Source: JBMNTU01 sp050945895 (lineage in GTDB: Bacteria > Bacillota > Clostridia > Christensenellales > Christensenellaceae). Taken from it: DNA of 23,473 nt. The stretch's first letter is position 1; each line of letters opens with the position of its first letter. The notes beneath the pieces were generated by a model that ran no database searches, was not told the DNA's origin, and was given only the letters and a program-made list of their open reading frames with translations. The translations under genes were made by a program, and so were the position numbers. This document shows positions 6,777 to 15,388 of this stretch, one piece after another. The stretch lies in NCBI GenBank assembly GCA_050945895.1, contig JBMNTU010000024.1:1-23473 (forward strand), written 5' to 3'.

Positions 6777-7274
6777 ATGGACTACCTGAAAAGAGTAACA
6801 ACACCGGAAGAAGTCGAAGCCGTGTCCAAAATGGCGGATATTATTTGGAAGGAGCACTACCGTGGAATTGTGACGATGGCCCAGATCGAGTATATGCTGG
6901 ACAAATTCCAGAGCCCGGAGGCCATTCAAAATGCAATGGATACGGAAGGCTACGTCTATTATTTCATACAGCCCGAAGACAAGCCGTGGGGGTATATCGG
7001 CGCACAGCCCAATAACCCGGAAGGCAAGCTGCTTTTAAGCAAGTTTTACCTCTATTTGAGCATGCGCGGCCGCGGAATTGGATCAAAAGCGCTTTCCGAG
7101 CTGGAGACCGTTGCAAAAGGGCTGGGGCTGCATGCAATCTGGCTGACGGTCAACAGGCGCAATCCGTCCGTTGCCCTTTACGAAAGCATGGGATTCAAAA
7201 AAGGGGAAATGATCCAAACGGAGATTGGCCGCGGATTTATTATGGACGATTTCGTAATGGAAAAAGATATATAA
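6777..7274 (+). CDS. GNAT-family N-acetyltransferase
   Basis: This 165-aa protein shows the GNAT fold. The acetyl-CoA-binding motif A, LSMRGRGIGSKAL, follows the beta-4 strand LLLSKFYLYL. The C-terminal part has NPSVALYESMGFKK, the typical motif B, and FVMEKDI. Such enzymes move an acetyl group from acetyl-CoA to an amine. The substrate (protein N-terminus, polyamine, antibiotic or metabolite) cannot be told from sequence. It is the last gene of the tadA group and converges on rmuC with only 11 bp between stops. Confidence 0.85.
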   Translation: MDYLKRVTTPEEVEAVSKMADIIWKEHYRGIVTMAQIEYMLDKFQSPEAIQNAMDTEGYVYYFIQPEDKPWGYIGAQPNNPEGKLLLSKFYLYLSMRGRGIGSKALSELETVAKGLGLHAIWLTVNRRNPSVALYESMGFKKGEMIQTEIGRGFIMDDFVMEKDI

Positions 7275-7285
7275 AGCGCAAACGG

Positions 7286-8350
7286 CTATACCGGAAACGA
7301 ATCCACCTCACTTAGTTTGTGTTTGATTTTGCCGGCATGCTTTTGCAGAGACCCCAAGTGGTTTTGCGCCGCAGAAAGGGAGCCCTGCGCTTTTTCGATC
7401 GTTTGGGCAAACTGCTCGAAATCCCGCCGGATGGCGGCAAGCATGTCTAAAACGGCGGACGAGTGCTTGGCCGCGCGCACTGCGCGGAATCCGGCCTGCA
7501 TGCTTGTAAGCAGGGCGGAAAATGTGGACGGCCCGGATAGGACGACGTTCCATTGGCTGTGCAGCTTTTCCAAAAGGCCAAGCCGTATGGCTTCCATATA
7601 TAAGCTTTCGGACGGTAAAAATAAAATGGCATGGTCCGTCGTTTGGGGTGGACGGATGTATTTTTCGTTGATTTTTTTCGCCTCCAGCAAAATGGCGGCA
7701 ACAAGCTCTTTTCGCGCCTCCTTCAGCTTATCCGTATTTCCCGTTTCCATATGCTTCAAAACGCGCGCATATCTGTCCATGGGAAATTTGGCGTCGATGG
7801 GCAGTAACGTGCTTTGCTCATTTTCGCCGGGAAGGATGACGGCAAACTCGACAATGCCGCCCTCGCCGATGTGTGCGTTTTCCATATATTGTCCGGGCGC
7901 AAGGAAGTCGGAAAGCAGGTTGCCCAGTTGAATTTCTCCAAAAATGCCGCGCGTCTTAACGCCCGCCAGAATGCTTTTCAGGTCTCCGATATCGGCCGTT
8001 AAGGCATGCACCTCCCCCATGCTTTTGTAAACCTGCCCAAGCTGTTCGCTTACGCGGCGAAAAGAGGAATCCAGGCCGGTTTTGAGGGTGGCGTCCAGCT
8101 TTTGGTCTACGGTTTGCTCTATACGCCCCAGCCGCTGCTGCACGCTGGCGTCCAAAGCGCCAATGACCTGCGTATTGGTTTGGGATGTCTTTATGGCCAT
8201 GTCCGACAGCATGCCGGACAAAGCCCGGAACTGGCCCGCGACTTCGTCGCGCAGCGCGGTATTTGTGCGTTTGCCTGCATGCGCCCTTATAAGCAGCGCG
8301 ACCAGCACGATGACGGCGGCTAAAAGAACCCAGAGTATCATTTCATTCAT
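7286..8350 (-). CDS. rmuC: RmuC family DNA recombination protein
   Basis: This 354-aa protein has an N-terminal membrane segment (about residues 5-22), a coiled-coil region (about 25-110) and the RmuC nuclease-like domain (about 120-320, with GIFGEIQLGNLL, LPIDAKFPMDRY and AILFLPSESLYMEA). RmuC limits inversions at short inverted repeats and is thought to be a membrane-tethered nuclease. The start has a good Shine-Dalgarno (GGAGGTG before ATG on the minus strand). It is transcribed alone and diverges from the XRE-cupin regulator, sharing an intergenic region of about 290 bp. Confidence 0.93.
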   Translation of the reverse strand: MNEMILWVLLAAVIVLVALLIRAHAGKRTNTALRDEVAGQFRALSGMLSDMAIKTSQTNTQVIGALDASVQQRLGRIEQTVDQKLDATLKTGLDSSFRRVSEQLGQVYKSMGEVHALTADIGDLKSILAGVKTRGIFGEIQLGNLLSDFLAPGQYMENAHIGEGGIVEFAVILPGENEQSTLLPIDAKFPMDRYARVLKHMETGNTDKLKEARKELVAAILLEAKKINEKYIRPPQTTDHAILFLPSESLYMEAIRLGLLEKLHSQWNVVLSGPSTFSALLTSMQAGFRAVRAAKHSSAVLDMLAAIRRDFEQFAQTIEKAQGSLSAAQNHLGSLQKHAGKIKHKLSEVDSFPV

Positions 8351-8450
8351 AATATAAACACCTCCACATTAAATTTTAGCATGGCGAAATACCATATTTT
8401 GTATGCTTTTTGCACGGCGGCGCATATTCGACCGTGATTTTTGAATATAT

Positions 8451-8469
8451 TGTTTAGTATAAGTAAATA
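8451..8469 (+). promoter_or_regulatory. Operator-like dyad A (distal)
   Basis: TGTTTAGTATAAGTAAATA is a quasi-palindrome (TGTTTA / TAAATA arms). It matches 16 of 19 bases of the dyad at 8586-8604. It lies about 70 bp upstream of the regulator -35 box. Binding by the downstream XRE-cupin regulator is inferred from position. Confidence 0.55.
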
Positions 8470-8540
8470 TTATTAAAAGTACTGTGAGCATATGCTTTTC
8501 AAAAACATTAAAAAACATTGATTGAAATAGGGAAAAAGCG

Positions 8541-8569
8541 TTGACATAACAAATATTGTATGGTTTAAT
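8541..8569 (+). promoter_or_regulatory. Promoter of XRE-cupin regulator
   Basis: A perfect TTGACA (8541-8546), a 17-bp spacer and TTTAAT (8564-8569, 5 of 6) make this one of the best sigma-70-type promoters in the window. The predicted transcript start is near 8576, giving a leader of about 65 nt. Confidence 0.8.
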
Positions 8570-8579
8570 TAATCTCGCT

Positions 8580-8608
8580 ATTTTGTGTTTAGCAAAAGTA
8601 AACAAAAT
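8580..8608 (+). promoter_or_regulatory. Operator-like dyad B (at transcript start)
   Basis: ATTTTGTGTTTA (8580-8591) faces GTAAACAAAAT (8598-8608) as a long inverted repeat. Its core TGTTTAGCAAAAGTAAACA is nearly identical to dyad A. It overlaps the predicted transcription start, where a bound repressor would block initiation. Autoregulation is inference. Confidence 0.6.
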
Positions 8609-8641
8609 ACTTACTTAACTGTTATTCGGAAAGGCGTGAGA

Positions 8642-9175
8642 ATGGATATTGGTGGAAAAATAAAGGCGATCCGGCAAAGGCACGGGCTTACGCAGGCCGA
8701 GCTAGCAGACAGGGCAGAGCTGTCTAAGGGGTTTATTTCTCAACTGGAGCGCAACCTGACGTCACCGTCTATTGCAACGCTGACCGATATTTTGGAATGC
8801 CTGGGAACAGACCTCAAAGAGTTTTTTAGCGAAGATGAGCAGGACAAAGTGGCGTTTTTGCCCGACGACCTGTTTGAAAAGATTGACGACGCAAAGGAAA
8901 TCGTCTGGCTGGTGCCGAATGCGCAAAAAAACCAGATGGAGCCCATTTTGCTTACGCTTAAGCCAGGGCAGCAGACCGATCCGGATAATCCGCACCAGGG
9001 CGAAGAGTTCGGATATGTTTTGTCTGGCAGCGTATACCTTGTGCTGGGCAAGAAAAAACACAGGGTAAAAAAGGGCGGCACGTTTTATTTTAAAACAAAC
9101 ATCGTGCACCATCTGGAAAACCCTGGGAAAAAAGACGCGCAAGTCGTATGGGTAAGCTGCCCGCCGATGTTTTAG
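8642..9175 (+). CDS. XRE-family regulator with C-terminal cupin domain (polyamine-type)
   Basis: This 177-aa DNA-binding protein has an N-terminal helix-turn-helix (about residues 5-60: IRQRHGLTQAELADRAELSKGFISQLERN) and a C-terminal cupin_2 barrel (about 100-170: HQGEEFGYVLSGSVYLVLG ... FKTNIVHHLENP). This architecture is that of PuuR-like regulators, where the cupin senses a small molecule. The ATG at 8642 follows GGAAAGGCGTGAGA; upstream in-frame codons lie in the operator region and are not used. It precedes potABCD on the same strand, so a polyamine-responsive repressor of that operon is likely. The promoter is flanked by paired operator-like dyads. Confidence 0.9.
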   Translation: MDIGGKIKAIRQRHGLTQAELADRAELSKGFISQLERNLTSPSIATLTDILECLGTDLKEFFSEDEQDKVAFLPDDLFEKIDDAKEIVWLVPNAQKNQMEPILLTLKPGQQTDPDNPHQGEEFGYVLSGSVYLVLGKKKHRVKKGGTFYFKTNIVHHLENPGKKDAQVVWVSCPPMF

Positions 9176-9196
9176 GCGGCGCGGCATGCTGCCGCC
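9175..9196 (+). terminator. GC-rich hairpin after the regulator (weak terminator or pause)
   Basis: GCGGCA-TGC-TGCCGC at 9181-9195 starts 5 bp after the regulator stop. No T run follows, so complete termination is doubtful. It may lower read-through into potA, or simply be a stable mRNA structure. Confidence 0.3.
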
Positions 9197-9299
9197 GGCG
9201 TGGACGAGAATGCGTTGCGGAGAAGTTAATGTGAAGCGCCCGCAGATGGGATGATCGCCGAAACACAGGTAAAACAAGTGTTGGGCGGCGAAAAGAACG

Positions 9300-9311
9300 A
9301 AACAATTGTTT
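9300..9311 (+). promoter_or_regulatory. Perfect 12-bp palindrome upstream of potA
   Basis: AAACAATTGTTT lies in the 221-bp gap between the regulator and potA. The half-sites resemble those of dyads A and B, but in the opposite order. No convincing sigma-70 promoter is visible in this gap, so potABCD may depend on read-through from 8541. Function unproven. Confidence 0.3.
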
Positions 9312-9396
9312 GTGGTCAGCCTACGGAAACAAGCGGCAACGAGGATTCTTTGGCAAGGAACGTGTATTTAAAATAGACGAGAGAGGAAAGCGCAAA

Positions 9397-10499
<1,103 letters not shown>

Positions 10500-10503
<4 letters not shown>

Positions 10504-11363
10504 GGGGAAACGGAAAAGCGATGAAAAGCCTGACAAATACGCGCAAAGTGTATGCGCTGCCCTATCTGGCGTGGCTGGCGATTTTTGTTTTGGCGCCGCT
10601 CATCCTCATCCTTGTATATGCGTTTACAACAACAGGGTCGGGCGGGGTGCTTATTTTAACGGCAGAAAACATTGGGCGGGCGTTCTCGCCGCTGTATATG
10701 ACGGTGTTTGGCCGCAGTGCCCTATATGCGCTGATTGCAACGGTCATCTGTCTGCTGCTGGGCTACCCGGTGGCGTATATCCTGTCTAAAATGCGGCAAA
10801 GCACGGCGGCGGTGGTCTCCATATTGTTCATTCTCCCCATGTGGATGAACTTCCTTTTGCGGACATACGCATGGCGCGCGCTGCTCGATAATACGGGTAT
10901 CATCAATCAGGGGCTTATGGCCATCGGGCTGGAGCCGGTACAGTTTTTGTATACCGAAGGGGCGATTATTTTTGGCTTGGTCTACAATTTTTTGCCGTTT
11001 ATGATTCTGCCTATTTATTCGGTGTTCCAAAAGATGGACCGCTCATACGAAATGGCGGCAAAGGACCTTGGGGCAAACCGGCTGCAGACGTTTTTTAGGG
11101 TGACGCTGCCCCTTACCAAAAGCGGTATCATTTCCGGCGTAACAATGGTGTTTATGCCCGCCATGACAACGTTTGTTATAACGAGGCTGCTAGGCGGAAG
11201 CCATTTCATGCTGTACGGAGACTTGATTGAGATGCAGTTTCTTTTAATGTCCGAGTGGAACTTTGGCTCGGCCCTGGCGGTTATCATGCTGCTGCTGACG
11301 ATCGTGTTTATGTGGATTATGCGCAAATACGACAAGGAAGGAGAGGGCGCAGGCCTGATGTAA
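10500..11363 (+). CDS. potB: Spermidine/putrescine ABC transporter permease PotB
   Basis: This 287-aa permease has six predicted membrane segments. The EAA loop, which contacts the ATPase, reads YEMAAKDLGANRLQTFFRV followed by LPL. The N-terminal region (YALPYLAWLAIFVLAPL) is typical of PotB. The ATG at 10500 overlaps the potA stop and has AGGAGGT 8 nt upstream; a second ATG at 10521 is less well placed. It would form the membrane channel as a heterodimer with PotC. Confidence 0.94.
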
Positions 11364-11369
11364 TAGATT

Positions 11370-12173
11370 ATGCTAAAGTTTTTTAAGCAGTTTTATCTTG
11401 TAATCATACTCATTTTCATGTACCTGCCCATTGGCGCGCTCATTATCTTCTCTTTCAACGAGTCCAAAAATATGGGCGTGTGGTCGGGTTTTTCGCTGCA
11501 GTGGTACGAAGCGCTTTTTAATGACCCAATCATTGCGGAGGCGCTTTGGGTGACGGTGTCGGTGGCGCTTTTTTCGGCGGCGGCCGCAACGCTCATCGGT
11601 ACGCTGGCCGTTATTGGAATGGACAGCTACAAAAAGCGCGCAAAAAATACGGTTATCAATATGACCTATATCCCCATGGTCAATGCGGACATCGTAACGG
11701 GCGTATCGCTCTTGCTGCTGTTTATTTTCTTCAACATTCCGCGCGGCTACTGGACGATGCTGCTGGCGCATATTACATTCAACCTTCCCTATGTTATTTT
11801 TTCGGTTCTGCCCAAAATGCGGCAGCTCGACCGCAGCACCTACGAAGCGGCGCTGGACATGGGTGCAAAGCCGTCCTATGCGATCCGGAAGGTCATCCTC
11901 CCGCAAATTATGCCAGGGGTTATTACAGGATTTATTTTGGCCTTCACCATGTCGTTCGACGATTTTGTCATCAGCTTTTTTACAACGCAGGGCGCTACGC
12001 AAAACCTATCCATCTATATCTACAGTATGGCGCGCGTCGGCATCAACCCAATGATCAACGCGCTTTCCGCCATCATGTTTGTGGTGGTAATAACGCTGCT
12101 CCTCGTTGTCAACGTGCGCTCTATCCAGCGTGCAAGGCGGCAGGAGCGAACACTTTACGGGAGGGCGCGGTAG
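11370..12173 (+). CDS. potC: Spermidine/putrescine ABC transporter permease PotC
   Basis: This 267-aa permease has six predicted membrane segments and an EAA loop YEAALDMGAKPSYAIRKV followed by ILPQIMPG. Near the N-terminus it has YLPIGALIIFSFNESKN, and SFDDFVISFF in the fifth-to-sixth segment region, both characteristic of PotC. The ATG lies 6 bp after the potB stop and has only a weak Shine-Dalgarno, so coupling to potB translation is likely. Confidence 0.94.
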   Translation: MLKFFKQFYLVIILIFMYLPIGALIIFSFNESKNMGVWSGFSLQWYEALFNDPIIAEALWVTVSVALFSAAAATLIGTLAVIGMDSYKKRAKNTVINMTYIPMVNADIVTGVSLLLLFIFFNIPRGYWTMLLAHITFNLPYVIFSVLPKMRQLDRSTYEAALDMGAKPSYAIRKVILPQIMPGVITGFILAFTMSFDDFVISFFTTQGATQNLSIYIYSMARVGINPMINALSAIMFVVVITLLLVVNVRSIQRARRQERTLYGRAR

Positions 12174-12175
12174 TT

Positions 12176-13237
12176 ATGCGGAAAAAAGCACTTGCAATGG
12201 CCTGCGCCATATTGCTCATCCTTGCGTTGTGTACGGGATGCGCGGAAAACGACACAGTTACGGGTGGAAAAACCGTTGTACACTTTTTAAATTGGGGAGA
12301 CTATATAGACCCGGAAACCATCCCGCTTTTCGAAGAGGAACACCCGGATATAACGGTGAAGATGACGACGGTTCCATCCAACGAAGAGATGTACGTTATT
12401 GCGACAACGGAGGGGACGCAGATCGATGTAATTGTTCCGTCCGAATATATGATTCAGCGGCTGATGGCAGAAGACCAGCTTGCACAAATCGATACGTCGA
12501 GCATGGAAAATTTCGGGTATGTGGAGGAGTTTGCCGCCACTACGGATTACGACCCGCAGGCGAAGTATTCCATTCCCTATACCTGGGGAACGTTTGGGAT
12601 CATGTACAACGAAACGATGGTAGACGAAGAAGTGGACAGCTGGGATATTTTGTTTGACGAGAAGTATGCGGGACAGATTATGATGTACGACAGTATCCGC
12701 GACAGCGTGGGCGTGGCGCTCTTAAAGCTTGGCTACGACCTTAATTCCCAGGATGCGGATGAAATAGATGCGGCGGCAGACCTGCTGGTTGCGCAAAAAC
12801 CGCTGGTTTTGGCGTATGGCACGGACGACCTGAGGATGTCCATGGTTAACGGCAGCGCAGCGCTTTCGGTTATTTATTCGGGAGATGCGGCCTACAGCAT
12901 GGTTGAAAACGAAGACCTGCGGTATGCAATACCGGATGGGGGTGCAAATATCTTTGTGGACGCGTTTTGTATCTTGAAAGGCACGGACGCGTACGACGCG
13001 TCGCTTGCGTTCATCGACTTTTTATGCCGGCCGGATATTGCGGCGCTCAACGCAAATTATACGGGGTACTCCACGCCGATAGATGCGGCAAAGCCCATGA
13101 TCGACGAAGAACTGATGGAAAATGAAGCGTTTAACCCACCGATAGAAAACCTTGAAAACTGCGTATACTACAAGCACATTGAAAAAGCGGTACTGCGGCT
13201 TTACGAAGATGCATGGATGAAGGTGAAAATTGCGTAG
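12176..13237 (+). CDS. potD: Spermidine/putrescine-binding lipoprotein PotD
   Basis: This 353-aa extracellular solute-binding protein starts with a lipoprotein signal (MRKKALAMA, then lipobox ALCTGC; Cys near residue 22). The mature protein begins the SBP fold with VVHFLNWGDYIDPE, the PotD/PotF hallmark, followed by IDVIVPSEYMIQRL and YSIPYTWGTFGIMYN. It would capture polyamines and deliver them to PotBC. The ATG at 12176 comes 2 bp after the potC stop and follows GGGAGGG. This completes the order potA-potB-potC-potD. Confidence 0.95.
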   Translation: MRKKALAMACAILLILALCTGCAENDTVTGGKTVVHFLNWGDYIDPETIPLFEEEHPDITVKMTTVPSNEEMYVIATTEGTQIDVIVPSEYMIQRLMAEDQLAQIDTSSMENFGYVEEFAATTDYDPQAKYSIPYTWGTFGIMYNETMVDEEVDSWDILFDEKYAGQIMMYDSIRDSVGVALLKLGYDLNSQDADEIDAAADLLVAQKPLVLAYGTDDLRMSMVNGSAALSVIYSGDAAYSMVENEDLRYAIPDGGANIFVDAFCILKGTDAYDASLAFIDFLCRPDIAALNANYTGYSTPIDAAKPMIDEELMENEAFNPPIENLENCVYYKHIEKAVLRLYEDAWMKVKIA

Positions 13238-13357
13238 CGACATGTTGCCGTTTTCCTGTTCGCGAAGGAGCCGCGAGGGGATGGCAGAACGTTTTAACGC
13301 CGCGCAAATACAGTTGCAGAGGAACAGCTGTATGGCTGCGAAACAGCAATCCAACCA

Positions 13358-13387
13358 CTTGGCTGGGGCGGATTTTTCCTAGCCAAG
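13358..13387 (+). terminator. Weak hairpin between potD and the MaoC gene
   Basis: CTTGGCT (13358-13364) and AGCCAAG (13381-13387) form a 7-bp stem with a 16-nt loop in the convergent gap after potD. There is no T run after it, so a terminator role is a guess. No better terminator is visible downstream of potD. Confidence 0.3.
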
Positions 13388-13445
13388 CAAGAACGATCGG
13401 GTATAATGGAATAGAGTGTAAATGCCGGTAAAACAATCAAATATG

Positions 13446-13877
13446 CTATTTCCGGCGCGTTCGGACAACAGCTTCGGTAATATCGCGGATTACATAAACG
13501 CGATCCTGGTTATAAATATGTACAGTAATGGTTACAGTTCCGGTATGGGGGTTGTTTTTCTCAAGACCGGTGACTTCAACTTCTCCGGAAAGGGTATCTC
13601 CGGCATAAACAGGGGAAAGCCATTCGATTTTTGTGCTTTTTCCCGCAACAAGATGGTCGGTCCACACGCTTAGCTTAACGAACTCGGCCCACACGGCCAT
13701 AAAGCTCATAACGCCTGGCGCAATGATGCCGCCAAATTTGGTCTGTGAGGCAAAGGCCTCGTCCATATGATGGGGAAGAGGGTCGTACTGCTTTGCAAAA
13801 GAAGAAATCTGTTCTTCCGTAATAACGACCGGTTTTAGCTTGTAGGTATCGCCGATTTTAAAATCATCAAAACACAT
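13446..13877 (-). CDS. MaoC-like hot-dog dehydratase
   Basis: This 143-aa protein has the MaoC hot-dog fold, found in (R)-specific enoyl-CoA hydratases and related CoA enzymes. The active-site segment FAKQYDPLPHHMDEAFA holds the Asp and His expected of the family D-x-NPxH motif. GGIIAPGVMSFMAVW matches the following helix/strand (family GxIAxGxL). The preferred start ATG at 13877 has GGAG at good spacing; an upstream ATG at 13958 would add a non-homologous Trp/Lys-rich extension across the promoter. It diverges from the pgk cluster and may supply a hydratase step on CoA thioesters. The substrate is unknown. Confidence 0.88.
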   Translation of the reverse strand: MCFDDFKIGDTYKLKPVVITEEQISSFAKQYDPLPHHMDEAFASQTKFGGIIAPGVMSFMAVWAEFVKLSVWTDHLVAGKSTKIEWLSPVYAGDTLSGEVEVTGLEKNNPHTGTVTITVHIYNQDRVYVIRDITEAVVRTRRK

Positions 13878-13911
13878 TTGTATATCTCCGTTGGTATGTA
13901 TGCCGCTCACT

Positions 13912-13940
13912 ATTTTAAAGGCTTTTTTCCAAAAAAGCAA
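13912..13940 (-). promoter_or_regulatory. Candidate promoter of MaoC gene
   Basis: On the minus strand, TTGCTT (13935-13940), a 17-bp spacer and TAAAAT (13912-13917) lie about 35 bp upstream of the ATG. The spacer holds a near-palindrome of T and A runs (13921-13938), which would give curved DNA or an operator. Confidence 0.45.
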
Positions 13941-14036
13941 CAGGGGGTGAGCCAACAAACTTTGTGAAATAATTAATTTATAATGAATTTTTTAATTAAT
14001 TATGTTTTAGGGCTTTTTTTTTCAGAAAAATGCATA

Positions 14037-14042
14037 TATAAT
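14037..14042 (+). promoter_or_regulatory. -10 box of pgk-gap-malic enzyme-larA cluster
   Basis: A perfect TATAAT sits 38 bp before the pgk ATG in an AT-rich divergent promoter region. The expected -35 position (14014-14019) is a plain T run, so the promoter may need an activator or tolerate a poor -35. Confidence 0.45.
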
Positions 14043-14080
14043 GGCGATGTGGAGAGAACGTGCGTTTGGAGGAAAAATAT

Positions 14081-15331
14081 ATGGAGTTTGGGATCAAAAC
14101 GCTGGACGATGTACAGGTTTCCGGCAAAACAGTGCTTTTGCGTGTGGATATCAACGAGCCGGTAGACCATGATAGCGGTACGCTGAAGGATATCAGCCGC
14201 ATCCGGGCATGCGTGCCCACCGTTGTGGAGTTGATGGACGGCGGCGCGCGGCTGGTGCTGCTGGCGCACCAGGGAAGCGATATCGAATACAAAAATTTCT
14301 ATACAACAAAGCCGCACCAGGCGGTGCTGGAAAAGCTGACCGGCAAAAAAATCGGGTTTATTGACGATGTATGCGGCCCTGCAGCGCGCGAAGCGATTGC
14401 AAACTTAAAAGACGGCGAGGCGTTGCTTTTGGATAATGTCCGTTTTTGTTCGGAGGAACAGACGCTTTTCGAAATGAACCTGAAGCTGACGCATGCGCAG
14501 CAGGCAAAAACGCAGGTGGTCGAAAAGCTTGCGCCGCTGGCAGACCTTTACGTGTGTGACGCATTTGCCGCCGCGCACCGCGACCAGCCGTCGCTGTGCG
14601 GGTTCGAGCAGGTTTTGCCTTCCTGCATGGGCCGTTTGTTTGGAAAGGAATATACGGTTATTTCCAAAATGATGGAAAGCCCCGAGCGTCCGTGCGTGTT
14701 TGTGCTGGGCGGCGCAAAGATTTCCGATGCGTTTATGATGATGCAGACCGTTCTTAAAAAGGGCACGGCCGATAAAGTGCTGACGGGAGGGCTGGTTTCC
14801 AATATCATGCTTTTGGCCAATGGAAATAACATTGGTAAAGCGTCGCTTGCATTTATCGAAAAGGCTGGGTACGAGAAATATATCGGTGTTGCAAAAGAGC
14901 TGCTTTCGAAATACAAGGAACATATCGTGCTTCCTGCCGATTTGGCATATGTAGAGAACGGCAAGCGCAAAGAGGCCGCCGCAACGAAGAGGGTGGACGA
15001 ATACTCTTTTGTGGATATTGGGCAGGAAACGGTGGAACGGTATACAAAAGAAATTGAGCAGGCCAAAACGGTGTTTGTAAACGGGCCAATGGGCATATTC
15101 GAAGAGCCCGAAACAGAATACGGCACCAAAAAAATATGGGAAGCGCTTGCCAATACAAGCGCGTATACGATTGTCGGCGGCGGAGACAGCGTAACGGCGA
15201 CCAATAAATACGGCCTGCAAGACAAAATCGGTTATATTTGTACGGGCGGCGGCGCACTCATACGCTTCCTTACGGGAGACGAGCTGCCTGTTGTGGCGGC
15301 GCTGCGCCACGCGGCCCAAAAATTTGCATAA
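14081..15331 (+). CDS. pgk: Archaeal-type phosphoglycerate kinase
   Basis: This 416-aa enzyme interconverts 1,3-bisphosphoglycerate + ADP and 3-phosphoglycerate + ATP. The N-domain starts TVLLRVDINEPVD (residues 17-29) and the nucleotide domain has PCVFVLGGAKISD and FVNGPMGIFEEPE. Several segments follow the archaeal rather than the bacterial form: LAHQG where bacteria have SHLGRP, CDAFAAAHRDQPSL where bacteria have NDAFGTAHRAHAS, and LDNVRFCSEE. The HxGRP Arg position reads Ser66, which is unusual. The ATG at 14081 has GGAGGA 7 nt upstream. It heads a same-strand cluster with a type II GAPDH 57 bp downstream, the next enzyme in the pathway. Function is confident; direction (glycolytic or gluconeogenic) is not. 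Confidence 0.9.
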   Translation: MEFGIKTLDDVQVSGKTVLLRVDINEPVDHDSGTLKDISRIRACVPTVVELMDGGARLVLLAHQGSDIEYKNFYTTKPHQAVLEKLTGKKIGFIDDVCGPAAREAIANLKDGEALLLDNVRFCSEEQTLFEMNLKLTHAQQAKTQVVEKLAPLADLYVCDAFAAAHRDQPSLCGFEQVLPSCMGRLFGKEYTVISKMMESPERPCVFVLGGAKISDAFMMMQTVLKKGTADKVLTGGLVSNIMLLANGNNIGKASLAFIEKAGYEKYIGVAKELLSKYKEHIVLPADLAYVENGKRKEAAATKRVDEYSFVDIGQETVERYTKEIEQAKTVFVNGPMGIFEEPETEYGTKKIWEALANTSAYTIVGGGDSVTATNKYGLQDKIGYICTGGGALIRFLTGDELPVVAALRHAAQKFA

Positions 15332-15388
15332 ATTGGCTGTAGGCATAAACAATTATAGAAGAATATATAATCAAAGGAGTTAGGAAAA

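Noticed and set aside
9176..9396. Known riboswitch upstream of potA
   Set aside because: No core sequences of the glycine, SAM, c-di-GMP, THF or guanidine riboswitches could be recognised.
11546..12175. Open frame upstream of and in frame with potD
   Set aside because: It overlaps potC in another frame. The lipoprotein signal and Shine-Dalgarno place the real potD start at 12176.
14405..15352. Long minus-strand open frames opposite pgk
   Set aside because: They are shadows of the archaeal-type Pgk gene, with no family features and no Shine-Dalgarno.
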